64,000 bases of DNA, taken from NCBI GenBank assembly GCA_028564675.1, contig JAOVVO010000051.1, positions 159,269-223,268 of the forward strand, read 5' to 3'. The notes below the pieces were generated by a model, which was not told the origin of the DNA, made no database searches, and saw only the letters and a list, made by a program, of their open reading frames with translations. The number at the start of each line of letters is the position of its first letter. The stretch's first letter is position 1. Both the position numbers and the translations under genes were made by a program. Source of the DNA: Onchocerca lupi. Lineage: Eukaryota; Nematoda; Chromadorea; Rhabditida; Onchocercidae. Positions 50,915 through 60,876 of this stretch are shown here, one piece after another.

Positions 50915-53227
50915 TTAAGATGCTGCTCCTCCGCCACGATTCCTTGAACCATGAGAATCCACTATTGCTTCTGCCAAAAATAATTTTGCGATATTCTCAC
51001 CCGTAATCTATAAGATTTTAGAATTCTATAGTTATGATTCGGAGGTAAAAAAATTATCCTCTGAATATGCAATTCCAAATTAACCAATACAAATATAAGA
51101 AATGACTGCTAATAAAATGATAGAACACATGTAGTCCAGCCTCTCTTAACTAGTATCATTTGTAATATTCCTTATTTCTACTTGTTTAAAAAATAAAAAA
51201 AAAAAAAAGGAAAGATAAATAAAAAGAAAAAAGATTAATGTAAACAAGCCTCTGCAGCATAGTCGGAATGGGCTCTGGCGTCCGACGAACATAAAAAACT
51301 TTCCAGCATTCCACATTTGGTTGTTAACTGAGGTGGCTTCATCTTTTTTATGTCATCAAACGACAATGGAGGTTCACCACGAGCTTCTCTTTGTTCATTT
51401 TCTGCCTGCTATAAAAAAAAAAAAAAAAAAAAGACTTAAAGATCAGTTGACTAACGTCAGAAAACTAATCTACGGTGAGGAAAAAAAAACTATTTAGACA
51501 ATCAAAATATATAAATATGAATGCATTAACCCTTTTCTGCATGGCATTGTAAACGGTTAAATCATGGCGTTGCTTATCAGCCACATATTTCGTATAAGCC
51601 ATAACTGTTCTATTAAGATCATCAACATCGCTCATCAAAGAACGAAGACATTTTTCCAATGACCTATGAAAAATAAGCAAGTGAAATAAAAGGCAGTTTA
51701 AAATATTCTTCAAAATATTGGGTTTGAAAATGAGCAAAAATTGAAATTCCAAAGTTTTATAGTTCGAAATTACTTTCAAGAAGAAAAAACCTGCGAGTTC
51801 CAAGTTCGAGATGAGAAGATGATCGTTGAACTGCATAACCACCTTGCAGTGCTAATTCAGCTAGCATCACATTTACTAGATGACTATTCTTAATGACTAC
51901 AGATAATTCTTCAAGCATATTCTCATATGTCAAACCAGTTCCTCTTGTACTGAAAAATCGTGAAAATGAATTGAGAAGTTGAAAATGAGCAAATTGATGA
52001 TACTCTTTTTATCTCGTTACCACAAATATTGAAATTTTTTATACTCTTTTTATCTCGTTACTACAAATATTGAAATTTTTTATCAATACATAATAACCAT
52101 ACGGTAACCATAAAAGTAGAAGCAGCTTACCTCTCCGGTGACCAGTCACCATCTAAGCTCATTTCTAAAGCTTTTGCTGATAAACGATAAGCTCGTATGC
52201 TTAGCTGTCCCTGACGAGTTTTAACAGGATCTGCAATATTTTCTTGAAGAAATTAATCCACTATTAACTCAGCTTCTTTGTGGAATTTTTAAGTTTCCAA
52301 AATAATCAACTGTCAAATAATGATGTTACTTTTACCATAAATAAGCACAACTCCATCTGGTACACTTGCTTGATAATCAATCAGTGAATCGATTGTTTCC
52401 TGCGCAAAACAAGCACCGAAAGGATGCGCTTGATAAAATCCAACTAGCTCGTAGTCGATATTCATATCTCTGCAAATAAATAATAGGAACTTGAATCACT
52501 GCAAATAGTTACAGATTGGAAAAATGTGAATATTCTAAGGAGATTGAACCTCTACGAAATTCAAAAAAAATTTCAAAATTAGAAAGATAGAACCTGAATT
52601 TTCGAAGCATATCTAACATCTCCGCCTGCTTCTGCTCCTCATAAAATGTATTGTTTTGTGTCATTTCATCACCATCGAGCATGGGTTCAGCTCGGGCTGT
52701 CGGAAAACAGTTTGTGATTTCCAAGCGACGATCATCACTTGATACCAAACCTTAATTCACATTTTCACGTTTCACAGCAAAAACTAGTAAGCGTTAAACA
52801 AGCCGGCAAATAATAAACTGAAAATAGAAGGTTAAAAACAATTAGTTGCATGTAACAACTAACTTCAGCTATTTAAAAAGAAAGAACCAACCAGTCAATA
52901 GACCTTGGCACGCTTCGCCAGCTACTTCGTTTAGGCCTGCATACATTTCCGAGTCAACGTGCTTCACGATTTTCATGACAACCTTAGATATTTGCATAAG
53001 CTCATTTTTATTAATTAAAATCCAACTGAGCATGACATTCCGATAATGTAATGTTTTAAAAATTTGCGAATATTTATTATTGAATTCTCAAACATGGCAA
53101 TAAAGAACTCTACGCGAAAAAAGATTTTTTTTAAACAGACTGCCAGATTTGAAAAACATACCAAACTATCTATTTGCACGAATTGTACAATACTTGGATT
53201 CCCAACTGCTGCAGTAAAAGTTGACAT
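50915..53227 (-). CDS. EIF3H: Translation initiation factor eIF3 subunit h
   Basis: Nine exons: 53227-53162, 52982-52892, 52750-52594, 52469-52336, 52230-52131, 51949-51791, 51663-51531, 51408-51250, 51007-50915. They give 363 aa, near the human length. It is an MPN-domain protein: VQIDSLVVMKIVKHV, then EITNCFPTARA, GFYQAHPFGACF, LIYDPVKTRQGQLSIRAYRL and VVIKNSHLVNVMLAEL. The MPN lacks the JAMM His-x-His zinc motif, as in other eIF3h proteins, so it is structural. The C-terminus has RGEPPLSFDDIKKMKPPQ and ENIAKLFLAEAI, matching human eIF3h. The last intron fits homology and phase only as GC-AG (51249-51008). eIF3h is part of the eIF3 scaffold on the 40S subunit. Confidence 0.95.
52001..52082. 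repeat. 41-nt tandem doublet in an eIF3h intron
   Basis: Units 52001-52041 and 52042-52082 begin tactctttttatctcgttac and differ at one base. Confidence 0.95.
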
Positions 53228-53231
53228 CGTT

Positions 53232-53240
53232 CTGAAATTT
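53232..53240 (-). promoter_or_regulatory. Likely trans-splice acceptor, eIF3h
   Basis: The minus strand reads aaatttcag followed by only 4 nt (aacg) before the ATG at 53227. Confidence 0.55.
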
Positions 53241-54386
53241 TCGAAAAACTAGTTAAGCGAAATTAATGGAATTAAACGATTCCTCACGTACAATTAATAG
53301 ATGAGAATAAAGGAAGCAGGTAGATCATATGTTGAAGCAAACCATAATGATCCCAAACACGATATGTATCAAAAATTTATTATAATTACTTCATAACAAT
53401 AACAATCCATGATCATATTTTACAACAAAAATAAATAACAATAATGAGCTTTATAAAAATTTGTTAAACGTAACTCATTATACTTGGACAGGCCATTATG
53501 GAGGTTTTTCACTACAATTTGATTAAATTTATAAAAGACGCAACTTGTTTAAACGGTATCAGTCTTTTATAGAAAAAAAAAAAAAATTTTTGGGTAGTGA
53601 CAAAGTCATTATTTATGTCGTACAAATTCACGGGAGCAATATGTTTAAAATTGAGTGTAATTGATCAAGATTCTATATAAAAATTGATCAAGATCATTAT
53701 ATGGGCAAATGATTTGCTTAACATTCAAAACATTTCAGTATTCTATATGAGTACAAAAAAAATTAGTGGCTTAAATTTGGATAAAAATTAAGTTTGAGTT
53801 GAAATTCTAGTGCCAAATAAAGTTGAAGTGACAAGTAGAATACAAATAATATAGAAAGAATTAGTTGCTTATAATATAACTTACAATAGTGCAACAATTC
53901 ATTGCCTAAGAAATAAAAGTAAACATCACAATACCGACAATCTAGACATTACAATCGAAAATGAAAAATAACAGCCAAAGTGGAAAAATTAAGAGACATA
54001 TCGGAGGGTCCTTGGTATATGATCCTGGTTTTATAATCAATAAGAATTTGCCTGAAACATCTAAAATGAATTACTGAAAAGATTTGTACAAATTGTAAAA
54101 CTATTGAAATATTCGGCAATTATTAATGGAACTATAATTAATTCTTAAAAAACAGTGTACACTTTTTAAAAAAGCAGAAATAAAATTTCGATCACTGTTG
54201 CAATACACAATGCATAGTTTATTTGGAAATCTATAAATTACTATTTTACAAAACTAGTATACACTAGTATACATTTCAGCGCTGCTCTCTTTTTTTTTGA
54301 AATTCGGTGTTATAAAACATGCTGTCGGTAAACCGAAAAAATGCTGACAGAATTCAAATATTGTTTGTAACAAAAAATTTATAATT
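53241..54386. other. Gene-free interval
   Basis: About 1.1 kb upstream of eIF3h. AT-rich, with no exon or clear repeat; a short doublet tagtatacac lies near 54,255. Confidence 0.5.
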
Positions 54387-54614
54387 TCATTGCGCACAAA
54401 GCTCTTTGTTCTCCTCATCTAATCGTCTACTAATGCTTTGTGCTTTGCTTAAGAGTTTTAAAATATGCTGTAAGTGATCGTAAAATATATTAACGTCTGT
54501 AAATTTGTGAGGATTAATGTCATGCCCTTTGTCTAAAGAGTTACCAATGGCCGCAATAAAGTCAATTGTAATAATGTAGGGACCAAATCCCTTTTCTTTG
54601 TTTAAATGTTTCAA
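54387..54614 (-). CDS. Possible terminal exon of an unrecognised small protein
   Basis: An open frame ends GHDINPHKFTDVNIFYDHLQ then HILKLLSKAQSISRRLDEEN and a stop. The helical, charged composition is more protein-like than background. It has no in-frame ATG (TTG only) and a stop just upstream, so it would need an upstream exon. A candidate is at 55428-55386, but the phases do not fit with any acceptor I can see. Function unknown. Confidence 0.2.
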   Translation of the reverse strand: MKHLNKEKGFGPYIITIDFIAAIGNSLDKGHDINPHKFTDVNIFYDHLQHILKLLSKAQSISRRLDEENKELCAQ

Positions 54615-54664
54615 GCATTAGTTATCTCCTATTCTTTAATCTCATCCCTATCAATCCCTATTGT

Positions 54665-55015
54665 ATGATTAATGTAAAACTCCCGCCCCTATTGGATGAC
54701 CATAAAAAGCGACACCTTCTTGACAGCAGAATCAGTGCAAAAAAATTTCACCAGCAGCGGTGGAAGCAGTCTCAAGAATCTCCTATCATCAGTAAGCAAA
54801 AACCACCAGCAACGGCGGCAGCATCCTCAGTAAAACCCCCATTTTATTTTCATTGCTATTCTATCTCTTTATTACGGCAGACTCTCTTATGTCAGTGGCA
54901 AGCGTTCTTGGCCAATATCAAGCAATTCAACGGAGCACAATCAACTATTCGTCAGAGAACCACTATCGGTATTACTTATATTACACTCATATTGTTTCAT
55001 CTTTTTTCTCATTAA
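54665..55015 (+). CDS. Possible small protein with hydrophobic C-terminus
   Basis: Open frame of 116 codons starting MINVKLPPLLDDHKKRHLLD. A 51-nt candidate intron (54830-54880, gtaaaa to cggcag) is a multiple of three; splicing gives 99 aa and removes a hydrophobic stretch. The first 55 residues are basic and proline/alanine-ending. The end, TIGITYITLILFHLFSH, could be a membrane anchor. An AATAAA lies at 55061-55066, about 45 nt past the stop, which supports transcription from this strand. No family recognised. It overlaps nothing certain. Confidence 0.3.
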   Translation: MINVKLPPLLDDHKKRHLLDSRISAKKFHQQRWKQSQESPIISKQKPPATAAASSVKPPFYFHCYSISLLRQTLLCQWQAFLANIKQFNGAQSTIRQRTTIGITYITLILFHLFSH

Positions 55016-55385
55016 TTATTGTTTGTAGCTGCGGTATTGTTTTCTAATATCCTGTAACTTAATAAAAGCTATTGTTGAAATAGTCAAGTCACAGCAAAAA
55101 TATCTTCAACCCAACGACTCAAAAATCCAAACCCATAAATCAGACAGAAAGAAACTTTCCCCTACACATGCCATAAAAAAATATTTTTACACAATCTCTA
55201 AGCAGTGGGTGGAATAATAGAAAAAAACAAAAATCAATGCGCAACGAACAGAAATTTGGTAAATTCAATACAAGATCGCTCCTTACAAATATTTCAAATT
55301 CATTTAAAGAATATTCTACTTTTCTCGTATTTTTGAAATATTTAATTGATAAACTGTCATATTTAATTAATAAAGCCTAACTTAC

Positions 55386-55428
55386 CATCCATATATGTTG
55401 AATGCGACAAGGATCCAGTTCGTCATTG
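55386..55428 (-). other. Orphan exon-like segment
   Basis: A 43-nt segment bounded by a good acceptor (aattttcag) and a good donor (ATG|gtaagt). It reads NDELDPCRIQHIWM in one frame, or starts ATG after 2 nt in another. It lies about 190 nt downstream of the SDF2 stop. It may be the first exon of a downstream gene, but no partner exon is clear. Confidence 0.25.
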
Positions 55429-55618
55429 CTGAAAATTTATAAAATAACCAAATGCATGCAAACCATGAACACTGGATTCCCAAAAATAATTATATGCAAT
55501 TACGTGCAATAAATTACAAATATGTCATTCGTATACAGGATCTTTAATCATTCTTATTCTTTTTCTTCTTTTAGTATGAGTAGTATTGATTCGATAGCGA
55601 AATATTAGATCTTCCAAG

Positions 55619-56918
55619 TTAAATTGATGCAAAAATTCCACGCTGCATTCTGTTATAGATGTCTGGACCTACCATAAAAATACCCTCAGCCGCTTTCCAT
55701 AAAGCCGCACTTTTCGACGCAGAAATCGCCACTACTTCATACTGTCCATCTATAGGTCTTCCATATCGTTCCCCACTTATTGCCAAAAATTTACCTGAAT
55801 AATAATCCATAAAAAGCTGGCGAATATCAAAAATATCTAGACAAAAACAAACTGAAGATTCATAGCGGATAAAATTCAAAATATAACAGAAATAGAGACT
55901 GTAAATCTTCAGTTTATTTCTATTAAGAATCAATCCATTTATATTAACAAATGAAAATGTTAAAAATAAACCAGTGTCTTCATGCTTCAGTTTCACTGCA
56001 TCTTTCCTAAGCCATGCATCATTGCTACACACGACTATCCAGTGATCACCAGAATCGGAGCTTTCAGTATTCCCAAAACAAGACACTTCCTTAAGAAAAT
56101 TATTTTATTTCTAAAATTACTTTGTCTAAATATTTTCATAATAAAAGTGGCTAGAGACCAAATAGGAATGGAAGGTATGTTTTACTATTCTCTCCTTCAT
56201 GAAATCGTTGCACATGTAATGAATAACAAAATATAATAACCACCTGGTTTCCCTTGGTGAGTGGGGCAGCGAAGAAGTGACTATGAAGATATGAACCTGT
56301 CGTCAAGTGTTTTAAACGTATTTTACTGCCACATTTCACCGGTTCTCCTCGCTTGCAAGTTTCTTTTATTCCTGAACCAAAAGAACACAATAAAAAACAT
56401 GATTGTGTTTTTTAGATGTCATTAAACCAAAAATAAGATATATGTATACGGAATGATTTGTGTTTTTCATAATCTTTCGATTCAAGATTCGCGAAATAAA
56501 TGAATAAAACTCACCGGGAAGAATTTGCCAATGAGAATTTACATCATCTCCATTTTCTACAGCAGTTACTGATTGCTGACCACTACCAGATCCATATTTC
56601 ACGTCATGTGAATGTAGACGAACTCCTAAATATTTAATATCAGAAGTCATTACAGCCAGAAGTAGAAGACAACAACATTTTTGTGGTATGCAAATAAATA
56701 TTTTCAACTAAAACTAGAAAAGAAAAATCGATGAAGAAATTGATGTTATCACTTGGGCTCTTACATCTCTAAATCCGTTACTTTGTGAAATTTGATGGCT
56801 CACCTTCCTGATTATTTTTTAGCTTCACAACTGATCCACAAGTTACGGCATCAATGATCTGAGACGCATTTATAGCAATAAAATACAATACTGAAGCCAC
56901 CAGAAGCTCCGAAAACAT
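55619..56918 (-). CDS. SDF2: SDF2-like MIR-domain protein of the ER
   Basis: Five exons (56918-56804, 56625-56515, 56371-56244, 56089-55972, 55794-55619) join in phase to 215 aa. A signal peptide (MFSELLVASVLYFIAINAS) is followed by TCGSVVKL. MIR repeats read VRLHSHDVKYGSGSGQQSVT, SHWQILPG, IRLKHLTTGSYLHSH and HWIVVCSNDAW; the chain then reads LAISGERYGRPIDGQYEV. This is the SDF2/SDF2L1 layout. SDF2 proteins work with BiP/ERdj3-type chaperones in the ER lumen (family knowledge). The tail reads AAEGIFMVGPDIYNRMQRGI to a stop with no HDEL-like signal. The ATG follows the acceptor cttttctag by 2 nt. Confidence 0.95.
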
Positions 56919-56920
56919 AT

Positions 56921-56929
56921 CTAGAAAAG
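56921..56929 (-). promoter_or_regulatory. Likely trans-splice acceptor, SDF2
   Basis: The minus strand reads cttttctag, then at, then ATG. A 2-nt leader leaves no room for a conventional 5' UTR. Confidence 0.55.
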
Positions 56930-58643
56930 ACTTTAGTCAGTGCGTCTCTAACAACACGGTTATTACTACTATTAAGTGCAAAGCGTCATTTCATACTGAC
57001 TACTCTTTAATATGTGACCGAAAAATATACTAGATTTAGTATAGCAGTAATTTAAATATAATAAATATCAAATATACTAGATTTAATATAGTAGTAATTT
57101 AAATATAATAAATATCACAATAAAACCGAATTCACATTTACTGGAAAATTTGTTAAGGAAGATAAAAGATGACATATTTGAAAGACAGAAACTATCCCAG
57201 ATAGTAACAGAATATCCTTTCCATTGCTTTTGAGCTAAAATTACAATTTTCGGGGAAAATACCACTAGAATGTCAATCTATTATGAGAAAATGAAATATA
57301 TCACCCAAGTCACTGTTATCGTGACAAAGTTCACTAAGCTCACACATATCAACTCCATGTAAAACACCAAATCTCGGTTAGCACAACGTGGTGTTCCCGA
57401 TTGATACGGCCATGATGTGAAACTCGTCGTCTTTCCCGCCCGTGCAAAAAATATTTTGTCTGCAGTCAATTAGATGAAAGTCATCAAATGTCGACCACAA
57501 GAATGGTGTGCTTAAAATGGCAGCTATAAGGAGAGAAAAGTAAGAATCATTCATTAGTTCAGTATATTATGAAATTGCCATCTTCTTAGCACATTTGTGC
57601 ATTTATTGCTTGATGTAAACTTTGAATTTGAAGACTTTCTTCGTCCAAATATAAGAATTTGAGTCGATGATTAGAGAAATATGAGTGGATTGACTGAAGT
57701 TTAAATACGTGAACTTTTTACGTATAAATGCTGTCGATTGGCATATCAATGAAAGACTGATTATAATATCTTGTGATATTTTCACATATCGACCTAATTA
57801 AAAAATATTAGTTGGTACTAAAATATTGATGTAGAAAAGATATGTATTAATGTTTTTCATCTGCATTAAGTACATAAGTATTTCATATCATTTTGCAAAA
57901 GAAAAAAAATAAAGGAAAAAGAAACAAAATCGGATTGGGAAGAGTAACTTTAGCAAAAGTTTCTCGGTTAAATCACTGTTCTTCGATAGCATGAAAAAAG
58001 AGCACTGTCTGAATTAATAGCTACTTTGGATTCGAAATCAAAAAATGATAAAGATGAAACTTTCAAGTATGGAATTTTCAATATTACATTCGACCCTTAC
58101 AATCTTTTAAGCAATTACTTTTTTAAATAGGTGATATTACTGCAATAATTGAAAGTTATATTTATATTTCTTTATAACATGACCTACTCTTATTTGCCAA
58201 TAAACATCTCCTGATGTGACCTCGATGATCCATCGAGGCTGAATTTTGAAGTCTAACTTATCGGTTCTGGCGACATTCTAAATAGAGGAATGCGACAGAA
58301 TTGGAGATAATCGAATGAAGGACAAAGAAAAGACAAATTATGAAAATAAAAAGTGAGAAGCAGGAAAAAAGCAATGAAGAGGAAGGCTATTACCATTAAG
58401 TTTATCTGTCATTTTCCGAGATATCCATCAGAAAAGTTTTATGGTTATTTGAATCTTAAGTCTGAATTGGAATCAATCCAAATACTGTGCCTTTCATCAA
58501 GTTTGCTCAGAACTAGTGTTATTAGTTATCATTCTTAGTCATTATTATTATTTACTGTTTATTATTATTACTATTTACTATTATTACTTATTATTGTTTA
58601 TTGTTATTATTATTTATTTATTATTGTTTATTATTATTATTTA
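56930..58643. other. Gene-free interval upstream of SDF2
   Basis: About 1.7 kb. The frame at 57,281-57,469 and others lack splice sites and motifs. From about 58,540 the sequence becomes a TTATTA-rich degenerate tract that borders the Helitron. Confidence 0.5.
57024..57117. repeat. 47-nt tandem doublet
   Basis: Units 57024-57070 and 57071-57117 start aatatactagattta and differ at two positions. Confidence 0.95.
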
Positions 58644-59049
58644 CTAGCTGGTCCAGCCAAGCTCCGTATGGCCGATCCAGCTATTTATGGGGGCCGACCA
58701 CGCTTCGCGTATCCGGCTCCAGCTAATCTATATAAATAGAAATGTCAATGTTCGTTCGTAAGTTCTTAAACACGCACATTATCAATATTCAAAATTTTGA
58801 ATATCGGGAAGTCCTTAACCTATTGCTTTGAAATTTTGACACAAAGTTACAGTCGAATACGCGCATGTTTTTAGATATCCATCGATTGATTTCAAATTTT
58901 TATTCGCGTTGCATTCCAATGGGCAAATGCTTTTAAATAATGAAGGCGAGCAATTCAAGCTTTTCGTTTGTTTTTTGCTTTGTGAGAAATGTGATTCATT
59001 TATTTTCTGATTTGTGGGGAATGTAGTTGCGTTTCACAAATGTCGAGGT

Positions 59050-60250
59050 CAGGATAGTGTATAATCAAATGTTTCGTTCAAGTAATTCAAGGATTATCTT
59101 TCTGATTTCTAATATTGAATTGTGTCTTGAATTGCCTTTTTTCGTAAATTTTTACGCATTGATCTAAACCGCACAATTCGAAGGATTGACTCTGTGCTCT
59201 GTTGATCGTGAATGCAAATGTCTATCGAAATGGGAATTGCAATCGCTTAAATGGAAATGGCAATTCATTGGAATCATGGAAATGCGAAATAAGGAAATCT
59301 TCACCTTTGAAAGTTCCTGTCAAGATTGTTGCCTCTACGACGTTGCTTATTAATTTTTTTATTGCAAGCCGCGAGCCGTTGCAAAGTTTTGGCTGGTTGA
59401 TATTTCGCAACATGATAATTGGCACGTCGATTTTCAATTGCAGTACATGCGGTGGCATCCCTGGCAGATCGAGTGAATTCAAAAATTCTATTCGATAATT
59501 AACCGCTTCATCTGCTTGCACAACAGTGTCGACGGACTTATTATATTGACTGTTTCGCTTTGAATGTCAGAATGTATAATAACGTTAAGTTCGTCGACGT
59601 CTTTGTTTTTGGCCGCAAGAATAGCTCGTTCACTTAGCCAATCGTGATTCTTATAATTGGTTCGAACATCAAGGAATATTTTCTCAACCAACTCTTCTTT
59701 TGACGTTACTAAATTGCGAAAGTTATGAGGCAATGAAATTCGTCCTTTGGTCAGATCAACCGGCATCTTTCCGTTCCCAATTTGCAGCAATTGATGTGAA
59801 AATATTCCAGCTCATCGATTGTTTTGCAGCTTGAAACGCATATTATAGTTAATTTTAACGTCCTTACGTGTCACCATAAAGTAGTGTATTTCAGGCGATC
59901 ATTTATTTTTCCGCTAGTGTCGATCGAGAAATTACAGGTAATATTTGCCTGAAATCTCCTGCAGGCAATATTAATGCGTTCCCGAATGGTCTGATATTTG
60001 CAAATCTTGCAATGATCGATCAAGAACTTCGACCAATTTTTTGTGCGTCATTGTACATTCATCTCAAACAATAAGTTTGCATTTTTGTATTACTTTTCCC
60101 ATACCGGATGCTTTGGAAATGTTGTATGCGGGAGTTTCAATGAATTGCATACTTAATGGCAACTTCAAAGCGGAATGAGCAGATTTTCCAGCTGGTTAGC
60201 AATGTTGCAGCTGTTCCGGACGATGTAAGAGCTAAGACTATTGCCATTTT
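59050..60250 (-). pseudogene. Helitron PIF1-like helicase remnant
   Basis: Segments in order on the minus strand: SSGTAATLL; then KLIV-stop-DECTMTHKK, where W before the Walker-B DE is replaced by TGA (60066-60064); ILPAGDFRQILPVI; LLQIGNGKMPVDL and DWLSERAILAAKNKDVDEL (59790-59524); then YRIEFLNSLDLPGMPPHVLQ, IMLRNINQPKLCNGSRL and FKRLQFPFR (59521-59222); and FAFTINRAQSQSF. This is the motif order of Helitron helicases. Stops and frame changes between segments make it non-functional. Walker A itself is not seen. Confidence 0.85.
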
Positions 60251-60362
60251 GGGATCGAATTGTTGCCGAAATCAAAAAAGTCAATAATATCAATAAAACA
60301 AATCTAGTGATAATTTTATCAAATAAAGTAGAAAACGACATGAAAGGAAAAAAATCCAAGTC

Positions 60363-60380
60363 GGAGCGTTAAACCGCTCC
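60363..60380. repeat. GC-rich hairpin
   Basis: Perfect 6-bp stem (ggagcg/cgctcc) with a 6-nt loop, 8 nt before tccctatataaa. It resembles the hairpins of rolling-circle element ends. Confidence 0.6.
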
Positions 60381-60734
60381 CGTTGACATCCCTATATAAA
60401 ATAATAAAAACGGACGTCTTTGTTAGCGCGTGATGATGATGCGCCTTTGTTGGTGCGTGAGAGTGATCGACATTGACCCTAATTGAGGATTAAAAAGGAA
60501 TGACTAATTATTTGTCATTATTTATTATTATTCAGTATTATTTATTATTATTTATTGTTGTTTATCATTATTTAGTATTCTTTATTATTGTTGATTGTTA
60601 TTTATTATTATTTGTTGCAATTTATTTATTCTAACTTATTACTATTTATTATTGTTTATTGTTACCATTACTAATTATTATTATTATTAATTAATTGCTA
60701 TCATTATTGCTAACCGTATCTTTTACTCAAGAAA

Positions 60735-60756
60735 AAGAGAGAGAGAGAGAGAGAGA
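60735..60756. repeat. (GA)n microsatellite
   Basis: About 11 GA units within a purine-rich stretch that continues to about 60,790. Confidence 0.95.
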
Positions 60757-60788
60757 TGGGAAGAAGAAGGAAAATGAGAGAAAAAAGG

Positions 60789-60812
60789 AGGCGGAGTCAA
60801 TAAACTCCGCCT
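60789..60812. repeat. GC-rich hairpin, 9-bp stem
   Basis: Perfect arms aggcggagt/actccgcct with loop caataa, about 50 nt upstream of a tctatataaaaa box. The GC stem stands out in AT-rich surroundings and may be the end of a small Helitron-like copy. Confidence 0.6.
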
Positions 60813-60876
60813 ACTCACCTATTTTCAGTTGTCACGGACATGAAACGTGGAAAAAAGTAAGTATGTCTATATAAAA

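Larger units (their letters stand above)
58644..60500 (-). mobile_element. Decayed Helitron-type element
   Basis: A PIF1-like helicase relic of Helitron type lies on the minus strand. The insert sits between two TTATTA-rich tracts (58,540-58,643 and about 60,520-60,710), consistent with insertion into one tract. On the minus strand the left end reads CTAG followed by T, the form of a Helitron 3' terminus with A/T target, near GC-rich hairpin-prone sequence at 58,650-58,726. The right boundary is not defined. No replication-initiator (HUH Rep) motif was found, so the copy is at best a fragment. Confidence 0.7.
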
